This document shows, piece after piece, positions 19,399 to 27,879 of a DNA stretch of 64,000 nucleotides. Made by a program: the position numbers and the translations under genes. The notes below the pieces were generated by a model. The model saw nothing but the letters and a program-made list of their open reading frames with translations, was not told the DNA's origin and searched no databases. This stretch comes from Deltaproteobacteria bacterium (GTDB lineage: Bacteria; Desulfobacterota; Desulfuromonadia; Geobacterales; Pseudopelobacteraceae), in contig JACPFJ010000003.1 of the NCBI GenBank assembly GCA_016182975.1, positions 1 to 64,000 of the forward strand, written 5' to 3'. The stretch's first letter is position 1. Every line of letters starts with the position of its first letter.

Positions 19399-19450
19399 GG
19401 CGGAGCATCCTCCTGTTCACGTTTATCGTCGATAAGTTAAAATCAGTCGG

Positions 19451-19578
19451 TCCACGAACTACACGAAAACCACGAACAAATTCAAAAATGCTACTCAAGA
19501 CGGTATCCTCGCTGTGAGGCGAATCCAATCCAGGCGTGTCTTATTGGTTTTTTTCGTGTCTTTCGTGATTTTCGTGGA
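19451..19578. repeat. 128-bp palindromic element, copy A (TCCACGAA...TTCGTGGA)
   Basis: The left arm reads TCCACGAACTACACGAAAAC followed by CACGAACAAA; the right arm, TTCGTGTCTTTCGTG then TTTTCGTGGA, is its imperfect reverse complement. The centre resembles that of copy C at 62256. It lies between asnS and the PDZ gene. Exact length from TCCACGAA to TTCGTGGA is 128 bp, the same as the two other copies. Confidence 0.9.
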
Positions 19579-19639
19579 TAATTGCGGTGTTCAGGTAAAT
19601 GATACGTGCATGGGGCGGCTGTTGCAAGAGGCATCTGGT

Positions 19640-19669
19640 TTGACCGGCCGGCATGCCCTGTGCTATAAA
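19640..19669 (+). promoter_or_regulatory. Promoter of the PDZ-glutaredoxin pair, possibly giving leaderless mRNA
   Basis: TTGACC (19640-19645), an 18-base spacer and TATAAA (19664-19669). The ATG begins at 19675, about where transcription would start, so the message may lack a 5' leader. Confidence 0.55.
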
Positions 19670-19674
19670 AGGCT

Positions 19675-20046
19675 ATGAAGATTCTGCTTATAACGGCGTC
19701 AATAATCTGCTTGCAGGCTGTGCCGGCCCTGGCGGCCAACAGCGAGAATAACTTCGGTGGGGTGGGGATCGACGGCGTCCCGCTCCCCGATGGCCGGATC
19801 CGGGTCGTACAGCTCGTCAAAGGGGGGCCTGCCCACCTTGCGGATGTCCGGGTCGGTGATATCATTACGCACATCGACGGCAAGGCAACAGGCGGCAGCG
19901 ACTTCCGGCACATGGTGCAGAAGCGGTTGCGGGGCGTTGCCGGGACGCCGGTCATGCTGAAGATCAAACGTGAAGGCGGGGAGAACCCGTTGACAATCAC
20001 CTTGACGCGGCGTCAGATTGCCCTAACCCCACCAAAGGAGAAATAA
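19675..20046 (+). CDS. Secreted single-PDZ-domain protein
   Basis: A 123-residue exported protein. Residues 1-20 are a signal peptide (MKILLITASIICLQAVPALAA). The rest is one PDZ domain: GVGIDGVPLPDGRIRVVQLVKGGPAHLADVRVGD with the carboxylate-binding-like GVGI and the common GPA-x-x-AG-type loop seen here as GGPAHLADVRVGDIITHIDG. No protease domain is attached, so it would be a periplasmic adaptor. It is followed after two bases by the glutaredoxin-like gene and shares its message. Confidence 0.8.
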   Translation: MKILLITASIICLQAVPALAANSENNFGGVGIDGVPLPDGRIRVVQLVKGGPAHLADVRVGDIITHIDGKATGGSDFRHMVQKRLRGVAGTPVMLKIKREGGENPLTITLTRRQIALTPPKEK

Positions 20047-20048
20047 CA

Positions 20049-20429
20049 ATGTTTATCAGAATGCTGACGGTCCTCTCCATCATGCTGATCACCGCCCTGG
20101 CTAGTGTTGCTTCCGCGCACGCCCAACAGAGCATGCTCGATCCTGCCAAGGCCGCTGAGGCGAAGAAATACCCCAGGATAGTGACCTACACCGTGTCGTG
20201 GTGCCCCCACTGCCGTGCGGCCAAGGAGTACCTGACCAGGAACAACATCCCCTTCATCAACAAGGATGTGGAGATGGATGCCAAGGCGATGGAGGAGCTG
20301 ACGGGGAAATATCAGAGTCAGGGCGTGCCGGTGATCGTCATCGGCAGCGGAAATGAGGAGGTCGTCCTGAAGGGTTTTTCGTCCGAGTCGTTCGAGGAGT
20401 CGTTGAAGAAGGCGCAGTCGAAGAAGTGA
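20049..20429 (+). CDS. Periplasmic glutaredoxin-like protein
   Basis: A 126-residue protein with an N-terminal signal peptide (to about AHAQQ, residue 26). The thioredoxin fold carries the redox motif W-C-P-H-C at about 51-55 and the cis-proline segment QGVPVIVIGSG. It probably reduces or isomerises disulphides outside the cytoplasm, together with the PDZ protein encoded immediately upstream. AAAGGAG lies seven bases before the ATG. The last 92 bases overlap the 3' end of rluB on the opposite strand. Confidence 0.82.
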   Translation: MFIRMLTVLSIMLITALASVASAHAQQSMLDPAKAAEAKKYPRIVTYTVSWCPHCRAAKEYLTRNNIPFINKDVEMDAKAMEELTGKYQSQGVPVIVIGSGNEEVVLKGFSSESFEESLKKAQSKK

Positions 20430-21141
20430 CCTTTCCCGCGAGCGCGTTCACCTCGGCCTCGCTCAGGTAGCGGAACTCCCCCGGTTTCAGCGTCCCCATC
20501 GACAGCGACCCGTAGCGCACGCGCCGCAGACGCACCACCGACAGGCTGACAGCCTCGCACATGCGCCTGACCTGGCGGTTGCGCCCCTCGTGGATCGCTA
20601 TCGATATCCAGTCGTTCTGCTCGCCATCCTTCACCAGCCGCACCACCGCCGGCGCGGTCTTCCCTTCCGCCAGTTCGACCCCCTCGGCCAGCCGCTTCAA
20701 CTGCTGCTCCGACACCTTGCCGCGCACCCTGACGAAGTACTCCTTCTCCACCTCGTGGCGGGGGTGCATCAGGCGGTTGGCCCATTCCCCGTCGTTGGTC
20801 AAGAGCAGCAGCCCCTCGGTGTTGTAGTCCAGTCTGCCGACCGGGTAGACCCGCTCAGGAACGTCCTTCAGCAGATCGGTCACCAGGGCGCGTTCCCGGG
20901 AGTCCTTCAGGGCGGTGATGTAGCCGGTCGGCTTGTTGAGCAGGATGTAGACCCGCTGTCCGCTCACCTGCAGCGGCTTGCCGTCCACGGTGATGAGGTC
21001 CATGGCCGGGTCGGCCTTGGTGCCCAGTTCGGTCACGACGGCGCCGTTGACGGTCACCCGGCCGTTCAGGATCAATTCCTCCGAGGCGCGGCGGGAAGTG
21101 ATCCCGGCGGCGGAGATGATTTTTTGCAGGCGTTCTTGCAT
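20338..21141 (-). CDS. rluB: 23S rRNA pseudouridine synthase, RluB type
   Basis: An N-terminal S4 RNA-binding domain (MQERLQKIISAAGITSRRASEELI) is followed by the RsuA/RluB catalytic domain. The active-site Asp lies in GRLDYNTEGLLLLTNDG, and the family motif EGRNRQVRRM is present. It modifies helix 80-93 region uridines of 23S rRNA in characterised homologues. The C-terminal 30 residues are a Ser/Thr-rich tail that extends into the opposite-strand glutaredoxin gene, giving a 92-bp convergent overlap; this tail may be dispensable. Confidence 0.9.
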   Translation of the reverse strand: MQERLQKIISAAGITSRRASEELILNGRVTVNGAVVTELGTKADPAMDLITVDGKPLQVSGQRVYILLNKPTGYITALKDSRERALVTDLLKDVPERVYPVGRLDYNTEGLLLLTNDGEWANRLMHPRHEVEKEYFVRVRGKVSEQQLKRLAEGVELAEGKTAPAVVRLVKDGEQNDWISIAIHEGRNRQVRRMCEAVSLSVVRLRRVRYGSLSMGTLKPGEFRYLSEAEVNALAGKVTSSTAPSSTTPRTTRTKNPSGRPPHFRCR

Positions 21142-21151
21142 GGTCGATCCT

Positions 21152-21181
21152 CAAAAAAACAGGGGCGGCCAAGCCGCCCCG
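21152..21181 (-). terminator. Rho-independent terminator after accA
   Basis: GGGGCGGC and GCCGCCCC pair across a 3-base loop. On the minus strand the stem is followed by TGTTTTTTTG. It lies between accA and rluB. Confidence 0.9.
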
Positions 21182-21213
21182 CGAAATTGTAAATGCAATA
21201 GTTAGGCTGAATG

Positions 21214-22170
21214 CTACTCCACGCAGCGTGTCATGGCCCGGAACTTGTTGTAGCGCCCCTCCACCAGTTCGTCGGCGGACAGCTTGGAGAGTTCCGCAAG
21301 ATGGCGGGCGATGGCCTCCTTCATGGCCTTGGCCGTGGCCTCGTGGTCGCGGTGGGCGCCACCTATGGGCTCGCTTACGATCTCGTCGATCACGTCCAGC
21401 TTGATGATGTCCCGGGCGGTCGGCTTGAGCGCCTCGGCGGCCTGGGCCCCCTTGGTGCCGTCGGACCAGAGGATGGCGGCGCACCCCTCCGGCGAGATGA
21501 CGGCGTAGACCGAGTGCTCCAGCATCAGGATGCGGTCGCCGACGGCGATTGCCAGCGCCCCGCCCGAGCCCCCTTCGCCGGTGATACAGACGATGATCGG
21601 AGTTTTCAGGCTGGCCATCTCGCGCAGATTGCGGGCAATGGCCTCGGCCTGGCCGCGCTCCTCGGCGCCGATGCCGGGGTAGGCGCCGGGGGTGTCGACG
21701 AAGGTGATCACCGGCAGCTTGAACTGCTCGGCCATCTGCATCAGGCGCAGGGCCTTGCGGTATCCCTCCGGGTTGGGCATGCCGAAGTTGCGGAAGACCT
21801 TCTCCTTGGTGTCGCGCCCCTTCTGGTGGCCGATCACCATGACCGGTCTGCCGTCGAAGCGCGCCGGGCCGCCCACGATGGCGTGGTCGTCGCCGAAGTT
21901 GCGGTCGCCGTGCAGCTCGACGAACTCGGTGAACATCAGCCTGATGTAGTCGAGTGTGAACGGCCGGTTGATGTGACGCGCCACCTGGGCTGTCTGCCAG
22001 CGTGAGAGGTTGGAGAAGATCTCCTCGCGCATCTCCTCGACCCGCTTCTCCAGCGTGGCAACATCCGCCCGGATGTCCAGCCCGCCGTTGGCCAGCAGGT
22101 TGAGCTCATCGATCTTCCTTTCAAGCTCGACGATAGGTTTTTCGAATTCCAGATGAAACGGGGTCGCCAT
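21214..22170 (-). CDS. accA: Acetyl-CoA carboxylase carboxyltransferase subunit alpha
   Basis: Alpha subunit of the carboxyltransferase that makes malonyl-CoA for fatty-acid synthesis; partner AccD is not in this window. 318 residues, normal. Family blocks seen include [34 protein letters not shown] and [18 protein letters not shown], the oxyanion-hole glycine-rich loop. It directly follows dnaE (28-bp gap) as in many proteobacteria. Confidence 0.96.
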   Translation of the reverse strand: MATPFHLEFEKPIVELERKIDELNLLANGGLDIRADVATLEKRVEEMREEIFSNLSRWQTAQVARHINRPFTLDYIRLMFTEFVELHGDRNFGDDHAIVGGPARFDGRPVMVIGHQKGRDTKEKVFRNFGMPNPEGYRKALRLMQMAEQFKLPVITFVDTPGAYPGIGAEERGQAEAIARNLREMASLKTPIIVCITGEGGSGGALAIAVGDRILMLEHSVYAVISPEGCAAILWSDGTKGAQAAEALKPTARDIIKLDVIDEIVSEPIGGAHRDHEATAKAMKEAIARHLAELSKLSADELVEGRYNKFRAMTRCVE

Positions 22171-22198
22171 GATGACACCTCATTCGATTTTTTTACTC

Positions 22199-25100
22199 TC
22201 ACTCGAAAGTCGCGGCATTATAGCCGAACAGCCTCTCCACTTCCAGCCTTAATTCATCGCTGGCCATGACGTTCATGCTCGCCGGCAGGGGCATGACGGC
22301 ATGGCCCCGCTCGGGGATGACGAACTGGATGCAGGCCGGCACCGGGCCATGGTGGCGCTCGATGATCGACTTCAGCGCATCGAGCTGCTCAGACGCCGTG
22401 CTGTCCGTGCGCAGGGTCAGGCAGACCTTCCTGGTGGTCTGGGAACGGGCCTCGCTCAGGAGCTTGATGTCGCCGGCCGGACCGCGGTTTTTCTGCTGCC
22501 ACTCGCTGCCCCCCTCCTTGGCGGCCTGCACCAGGATCTTGGCCCCCTTCTCCGTCTTTTCCAGCTTGCCCGTCACCAGCAGCGGGTCGTCGGATTTGAG
22601 CAGCGGCCCGGCAGTGGCGTAGATATCGGAGAAGACCGTGATCTCGACGCCACCGGAGAGGTCCTCGATGGTGGCGAAACACATGCGGTCCCCCTTTTTG
22701 GTGATGATCTCCCGGAAGGCCGAAACGATGCCGCAAACGCGTACCTCGGCTCCGTCGGGCATGTCCCCCAGGTTGGCGATCTCGGAGTTGGCCAGGCGCC
22801 TGATGTCGTCGATGTAGCGGTCCAGCGGATGGCCGGTAATCAGAAAGCCCAGGGCCTCCTTCTCGTACCCCAACTTCTCCTTGTCCTGCCACTCCGGGAC
22901 GTTGGGAAGCCTCATGCCGCCGGAGCCATTGCCCTTGGCCACCTCCTCGATGCCGAACAGGGAGACCTGGGCGCTGACCTTCTCCTCCTGGATCTTCTGG
23001 CCATAGGCCATGGCCCCCTCCAACCCCTCCATCAGGGCCGCTCGGGCCGCACCGGTGGAGTCGAAGGCGCCGCACTTGATCAGCGCCTCCAGCACCTTCT
23101 TGTTGGAGCGGCGCATATCGACGCGTTCGCAGAAGTCGAAGATGTCCTTGAAGGGGCCGTCTTTCCTGGCCTCCAGGATCGCCTCCACCGCGCCCGTGCC
23201 GACCCCCTTGACCGCCCCCAGGCCGAAGCGCATGGAGGCGCCCACCACGGTGAAGGAGAGGCCGGACTTGTTCACATCCGGCGGCAGCACCTCGATCCCC
23301 TGTTCGCGGCAGTCGGAGATGTTCTTGATCACCTTGTCGGTGCTGTCCATGTCGCAGGTGAGGAGCGCGGCCATGAACTCCACCGGGTAGTGGGCCTTGA
23401 GGTATGCGGTCTGATAGGCGATCAGGGCGTAGGCGGCGGAATGGGACTTGTTGAAGCCGTACTCGGCGAACTTGTGCATCAGGTCGAAGATCGCCTCGGC
23501 CTTTTTCGGATCAATGCCGATATTCCTGGCGCCCTCCAGAAAGAGCCCTTTCTGGCGGGTCATCTCCTTGTCGTCCTTTTTGCCCATGGCACGCCGCAGC
23601 AGGTCCGCCTGGCCAAGAGAGTAACCAGCCAGGGTGCGGGAGATCTGCATGACCTGCTCCTGGTAGACAATAACGCCGTAGGTGTCCCTCAGGATCGGTT
23701 CCAACTGCGGCAGGTCGTAGACCACCTGCTTGCGGCCATGCTTGCGGTCGATAAAATCATCCACCATGCCCGAGCCCAAGGGACCTGGGCGATACAGGGC
23801 GCAGGCGGCGATGACGTCCTCGAAACAGGAGGGCTTGAGCTTGACCAACATCTCCTTCATACCGCTGGATTCCAACTGGAAGACCCCGGTGGTGTTGCCG
23901 GCGGTTATCAGATCATAACTGGCCTGATCGTCGTCCCGAAGCCGGGTGATGTCGAACTCCGGCTCCTTCCCCTCCCGCACCAGCCTGACGGCGTTCTCGA
24001 TCACGGTCAGGTTTTTCAGTCCCAGAAAGTCGAACTTGACCAGACCGACCAGCTCGACATACTTCATGGAGTATTGGGTGTTGATGGAGCCGGTCTTCTG
24101 ATCCTTGTAGAGCGGCAGGAACTCTTCCAACTGGTCCGGCGCCACCACCACGGCGGCGGCGTGGGTCGAGGCGTGGCGGGTCAGGCCTTCCAGGCAGAGC
24201 GCGGTATCCAGCAGCTCCTTGACCTGCGGGTCCGCGGCGGACAAATCCTTCAGTTGCGGTTCCTGCTGCAAGGCCTTGCCCAGGGTCATCTTCAGGTCGT
24301 CCGGGATCAGCTTGGCGATGCGGTCCACGTCGCCGTAGCTCATGTTCAGCGCCCGCCCCACATCGCGCACCACCGCCTTGGCCCCCATGGTTCCGAAGGT
24401 GATGATCTGGCAGACCCGGTCGCGGCCGTACTTGTCCACCATGTACTGGATCACCTCGGCGCGGCGGTCCTGGCAGAAATCCACGTCGATATCGGGCATG
24501 GAGATGCGTTCCGGGTTGAGGAAACGCTCGAACAGCAGGTTGTAGGGGAGGGGATCGAGGTCGGTGATCCGGATGGCGTAGGCCACCAGCGACCCGGCCG
24601 CCGAGCCCCTGCCCGGCCCGACCGGAATACCCTGGTCCTTGGCCCAGCGGATGAAGTCCGAGACGATCAGGAAATAGGCCGGAAACTTCATGTCGCGGAT
24701 ACAGTCCAATTCGACCGCCAACCGATCGAAATATGCCTGTTGCTGCTCCAGCGTCATGTCGGGATACTTGGCCAGGATGGTTGTCATCCGTTCCTTGAGC
24801 CCTTCGGTGGCCAGCTCCTTCAGCATGTCGTCGTGGTTTTTGCCCTCGGGAGGATCAAAGTGCGGGAAGTAGTAGGTCTTGCCATCCACCGGCAGTTCCA
24901 GGTCGCAGCGGGAGGCCACGGCCACGGTGTTGCTGATCGCCTCGGGGGCATAGGCAAAGGCGGCCGCCATCTCCTCGGGCGTCTTGACGTAGAACTCGTC
25001 GGCCGAGAAGCGCATGTGGGTCGGGTCGCTCATGGTCTTGCCGGTCTGGATGCACAACAGGACCTCGTGGGCCCGGGCGTCCTCGCGGTTCAGGTAGTGG

Positions 25101-25753
25101 CAGTCGTTGGTGGCCACCAGGGGCAGCTTCAACTCGGCCGCCACCTCCAAAAGGCGCTTGTTGACGGCGTCCTGCTCCGGCAGGGTGTTCTCCTGCAGCT
25201 CGATATAGTAGCGCTCAGGGAAGAGCTCGCCGTACCAGCGGGCGGTCTCCAGCGCCTCATCCATGCGGCCCCGGCCGCACTGCATGGCCACCTCCCCCTT
25301 GAGGCAGGCCGACAGGGCGATCAGCCCCCCGGCGTGGTTTTGCAGCAGCTCGCGGTCGATGCGCGGTCGGTAGTAGAAACCCTCCTTGTAGCCGGCCGAG
25401 GTCAGGTAGGAGAGGTTCCTGTACCCCTCCATGTTCTGGCACAACAGGATCAGGTGGTAGGCCGCGTCGGAGATCCCCTTGGCGTCCCTGGAGAAACGGG
25501 AGTCCGGCGCCAGGTAGACCTCGCAGCCGATGATCGGCTTGATGCCGGCCTTCTTGCACTTCAGGTAGAATTCCACCGCGCCGAACATGTTGCCGTGGTC
25601 GGTGATGGCCATGGCCGGCATGTTGGTATCTTTCGCCTTGGCCACCAGGTCTTCCAGGCGGTTGGCGCCGTCCAGCAGGGAGTATTGGGTGTGGAGGTGG
25701 AGGTGGACGAATGGTGTGGAGGGGGTGTTCTCTGTGTTGTCGGATGTTTCCAT
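22199..25753 (-). CDS. dnaE: DNA polymerase III alpha subunit
   Basis: Replicative polymerase, 1184 residues. The N-terminal PHP domain starts FVHLHLHTQYSLLDG and continues with AITDHGNMFG. The polymerase palm holds the catalytic PDIDVDFCQDRR. RGSAAGSLVAYAI is the finger motif. A C-terminal OB fold (VRVCGIVSAFREIITKKGDRM) and tail end the protein. Full length and uninterrupted. accA follows in the same operon. Confidence 0.97.
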   Translation of the reverse strand: METSDNTENTPSTPFVHLHLHTQYSLLDGANRLEDLVAKAKDTNMPAMAITDHGNMFGAVEFYLKCKKAGIKPIIGCEVYLAPDSRFSRDAKGISDAAYHLILLCQNMEGYRNLSYLTSAGYKEGFYYRPRIDRELLQNHAGGLIALSACLKGEVAMQCGRGRMDEALETARWYGELFPERYYIELQENTLPEQDAVNKRLLEVAAELKLPLVATNDCHYLNREDARAHEVLLCIQTGKTMSDPTHMRFSADEFYVKTPEEMAAAFAYAPEAISNTVAVASRCDLELPVDGKTYYFPHFDPPEGKNHDDMLKELATEGLKERMTTILAKYPDMTLEQQQAYFDRLAVELDCIRDMKFPAYFLIVSDFIRWAKDQGIPVGPGRGSAAGSLVAYAIRITDLDPLPYNLLFERFLNPERISMPDIDVDFCQDRRAEVIQYMVDKYGRDRVCQIITFGTMGAKAVVRDVGRALNMSYGDVDRIAKLIPDDLKMTLGKALQQEPQLKDLSAADPQVKELLDTALCLEGLTRHASTHAAAVVVAPDQLEEFLPLYKDQKTGSINTQYSMKYVELVGLVKFDFLGLKNLTVIENAVRLVREGKEPEFDITRLRDDDQASYDLITAGNTTGVFQLESSGMKEMLVKLKPSCFEDVIAACALYRPGPLGSGMVDDFIDRKHGRKQVVYDLPQLEPILRDTYGVIVYQEQVMQISRTLAGYSLGQADLLRRAMGKKDDKEMTRQKGLFLEGARNIGIDPKKAEAIFDLMHKFAEYGFNKSHSAAYALIAYQTAYLKAHYPVEFMAALLTCDMDSTDKVIKNISDCREQGIEVLPPDVNKSGLSFTVVGASMRFGLGAVKGVGTGAVEAILEARKDGPFKDIFDFCERVDMRRSNKKVLEALIKCGAFDSTGAARAALMEGLEGAMAYGQKIQEEKVSAQVSLFGIEEVAKGNGSGGMRLPNVPEWQDKEKLGYEKEALGFLITGHPLDRYIDDIRRLANSEIANLGDMPDGAEVRVCGIVSAFREIITKKGDRMCFATIEDLSGGVEITVFSDIYATAGPLLKSDDPLLVTGKLEKTEKGAKILVQAAKEGGSEWQQKNRGPAGDIKLLSEARSQTTRKVCLTLRTDSTASEQLDALKSIIERHHGPVPACIQFVIPERGHAVMPLPASMNVMASDELRLEVERLFGYNAATFE

Positions 25754-25891
25754 GGGGTACGGCCTCCCGCTGAATCAATGCGACGGGAATTATGCCTCAT
25801 GCCAAGATATGGTGTCAAGGAATGGGAGGGAGGGCAAGATTTTGTGTGTAACGGCAGAGGGTTGGAGGACTGGAAGATGGTACAACCAAAA

Positions 25892-26299
25892 TCAATGCCC
25901 GCAAGCCTCACGGTGACCAAGCCCTTCCGCGATGAAGGCAACCACCAGGGTATTGAGGCTCACTCCTTCCTCTTTGGCACGTGCGGCAAGGCGTGAATGA
26001 AGGCTTTTGGGAAGACGGGCGACAAAACGCCCCGAAGCCTCGATAAGTTCTGCCGGACGCGCCAGCGGCTTAGGCACGGCACGGCCGGCGTCGATAGCCG
26101 CCGAGACCCATGACTCAAAGGCATCGCGGCCATTGGCCATGGCCTCCTCTATGGTTTCGCCATCCGACATGCAGCCGGGAAGGTCCGGAAAGGTGATCAG
26201 AAAACCGCCCCCCTCGCTTTCGGGCAACGGAACCACCTCGTGCATGTATTCCTCGAATCTATGCTCCGGCTTTCCCGGCTTGATATTTTTTACGCTCAT
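25892..26299 (-). CDS. hicB: HicB-type antitoxin with C-terminal ribbon-helix-helix domain
   Basis: A 135-residue protein. The HicB partial RNase-H-like fold is shown by GGFLITFPDLPGCMSDGETIEEAMANGRDA (about 30-60). The end, GRFVARLPKSLHSRLAARAKEEGVSLNTLVV, is a ribbon-helix-helix DNA-binding domain, so it should autoregulate the operon. It overlaps the upstream hicA by four bases. The toxin-first order is typical of hicAB. Confidence 0.9.
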   Translation of the reverse strand: MSVKNIKPGKPEHRFEEYMHEVVPLPESEGGGFLITFPDLPGCMSDGETIEEAMANGRDAFESWVSAAIDAGRAVPKPLARPAELIEASGRFVARLPKSLHSRLAARAKEEGVSLNTLVVAFIAEGLGHREACGH

Positions 26300-26541
26300 G
26301 ATTTTTTCCCCTTTACCTGATCGACCAGGGAGATGAATTGCCGTATGTAGACCGGCTTTATGGGACGATGCGCAGGGACGGTAACGGCAAGTTCGATTCC
26401 CTGGTATGAGAAAACATGGTGGCTGCCGCCGTGATTTCTGATTTCAATGCCGATTGAGGATGCAATCGATACAAGGGTTTCGATCCTCCAGTCACGTGGA
26501 TTGTTGCGCATAGCCGCAAGTTGTTTTTCAGCTTGACCCAT
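26296..26541 (-). CDS. hicA: HicA-type mRNA interferase toxin
   Basis: Small dsRBD-like toxin that cleaves mRNA and is neutralised by HicB. The family's histidine lies in GGSHHVFSYQG. 81 residues from the ATG at 26541; an internal ATG at 26511 (MRNNPRDWRIETLV) gives a more usual HicA length of about 71. The predicted promoter places the transcript start at the first ATG, which would then be leaderless. Confidence 0.87.
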   Translation of the reverse strand: MGQAEKQLAAMRNNPRDWRIETLVSIASSIGIEIRNHGGSHHVFSYQGIELAVTVPAHRPIKPVYIRQFISLVDQVKGKKS

Positions 26542-26547
26542 AAAAAA

Positions 26548-26576
26548 ATGATACTAAATGTGATACTGTTAGTCAA
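26548..26576 (-). promoter_or_regulatory. hicAB promoter with direct-repeat operator candidate
   Basis: On the minus strand TTGACT (26576-26571), a 17-base spacer and TATCAT (26553-26548). Two copies of AGTATCA, 12 bases apart, overlap the spacer and the -10 box, a plausible HicB operator. Confidence 0.65.
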
Positions 26577-26666
26577 CCGGAAACAATATGAAAAGAGCGG
26601 GAGTTCAATATATTATGTGTAGTGATGTGGAATTTGAGTCCAGTAAGCACAAGAAAGGTGGCACCC

Positions 26667-26711
26667 TGCACCCGCAGGTGCAACAAACTCCTTACAGCGA
26701 TATACTGTAAG
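26667..26711 (+). promoter_or_regulatory. Hairpin and 21-bp palindrome upstream of the hydrolase gene
   Basis: TGCACC/GGTGCA forms a hairpin with a 4-base loop (26667-26682). Next is the perfect palindrome CTTACAG-CGATATA-CTGTAAG (26691-26711), which has the form of a dimeric repressor operator. The gene-free span 26577-26922 holds only these and the small ORF listed below. Confidence 0.45.
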
Positions 26712-26771
26712 CAGTAAAGGAGATATAATCCCGCGTTTGCGAGTGGATATTCACGCGAAAAGGAGTATCCC

Positions 26772-26849
26772 ATGGGAACGATAAAACCCTTTCTGATTAT
26801 GGCAATCCGGGTCGCCGGGGGGCACGGAACCATTGCCACCGTTCAGTAA
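26772..26849 (+). CDS. Possible 25-residue small protein or leader peptide
   Basis: An ATG preceded by AAAAGGAG at ideal spacing opens a 25-codon frame (MGTIKPFLIMAIRVAGG...) ending in TAA, 73 bp before the hydrolase gene. The peptide is mildly hydrophobic and not recognised. The good ribosome site is the only support; it could be a leader peptide for the downstream gene. Confidence 0.3.
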   Translation: MGTIKPFLIMAIRVAGGHGTIATVQ

Positions 26850-26922
26850 GGGGAGATTCAGGAGCCTGGATAAAACTAAGCGGGCAAGCTGGAACCAAAA
26901 ATCTTGAGAGGAGGAATGTGTC

Positions 26923-27771
26923 ATGATCAAGAAGACAGGATTGATGCTGCTGCTCTTTGTCCTTTTCGGAACTTCGATCTCCGCGGGAGCACAGAAAACC
27001 GTCACCAGTGCCATGCCTCCGGGAGAGGCCGGCGCAAAGGTATTCCTGGAGAGCTCCCCCCGTCACCATGAGTGGGTCACCATCGCTGTTCCCGGCAAGG
27101 ATACAAAGCTGTCGGCCTTTGTCGCCTATCCCGAGCGCAAGGACAAGGCGCCGGTCGTGATCGTCATCCACGAGATCTACGGCCTGACCGACTGGATTCG
27201 CGCCGTGGCGGACCAGTTGGCAGGGGACGGCTTCATCGCCATAGCGCCGGACATGCTGTCGGGAAAAGGGCCCGGAGGGGGAGGAACCGAGCGGTTCGGC
27301 AGCAGGGACGACGTTGTCAGGGCCGTGCGCGACCTGGCGGCCCCGGATGTGGTGGCCATGCTGGATGCGGTGAGGCGCTACGCCAGGGGCCTGCCGGCCG
27401 CAACGGACAGGTTCGCCGTGATCGGCTTCTGCTGGGGCGGGGGCCAGAGTTTCCACTACGCAACCGTGCAGCCCGACCTGGGCGCCGCCGTGGTATATTA
27501 CGGCACCTCACCCCAGCCCGAGGCGTTGGGTTCGGTCCGCGCGCCCGTGCTCGGCCTCTACGGCGAGGACGATGCCCGCGTGAACACCACGGTGGGACCT
27601 GCGGCGGCGCGGATGAAGGCACTGGGCAAGACGTTTGTCACGCACACCTTCAAGGGTGCGGGGCATGGATTCCTCCGGGCCCAGGACGGCCACGGCAGCG
27701 CCAACCTGGATGCCTCCCGCCAAGCGTGGCCCGTGACCATCGAGCATCTGAGGAGGTACCTGGAGAAATAA
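26923..27771 (+). CDS. Exported dienelactone hydrolase family protein
   Basis: Alpha/beta hydrolase, 282 residues, with a signal peptide (MIKKTGLMLLLFVLFGTSISAGA, about 1-23). The family blocks are VIHEIYGLTDWIRAVADQLA, the nucleophile elbow GFCWGGG with Cys as nucleophile, and the catalytic His in GAGHGFLRAQ. In degradative pathways such enzymes open dienelactone rings; the substrate here is unknown and the location is periplasmic. AGAGGAGG precedes the ATG. Monocistronic, ending in a bidirectional terminator. Confidence 0.87.
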   Translation: MIKKTGLMLLLFVLFGTSISAGAQKTVTSAMPPGEAGAKVFLESSPRHHEWVTIAVPGKDTKLSAFVAYPERKDKAPVVIVIHEIYGLTDWIRAVADQLAGDGFIAIAPDMLSGKGPGGGGTERFGSRDDVVRAVRDLAAPDVVAMLDAVRRYARGLPAATDRFAVIGFCWGGGQSFHYATVQPDLGAAVVYYGTSPQPEALGSVRAPVLGLYGEDDARVNTTVGPAAARMKALGKTFVTHTFKGAGHGFLRAQDGHGSANLDASRQAWPVTIEHLRRYLEK

Positions 27772-27819
27772 TTACAGATGAGGCACATGCGCCGCTAGCA
27801 AGCGCACCCCTTGGGAAAC

Positions 27820-27859
27820 AAAAAAGGCCCCGCCTCCCATACCGGAAGCGGGGCCTTTG
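27820..27859. terminator. Bidirectional terminator between the hydrolase gene and sucD
   Basis: AGGCCCCGC and GCGGGGCCT form a 9-bp stem with A-run on the left and T-run on the right, serving both convergent genes. Confidence 0.88.
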
Positions 27860-27879
27860 TCGTCGGCACGGGCATGCCG

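Noticed and set aside
22301-25996. 1231-residue plus-strand ORF antisense to dnaE
   Set aside because: A GC-rich shadow frame of dnaE, with His/Gln/Val/Gly-rich low-complexity translation and no ribosome site.
26573-26839. 88-residue minus-strand ORF upstream of hicA
   Set aside because: No ribosome site or family, and it crosses the operator-like palindrome and hydrolase leader.
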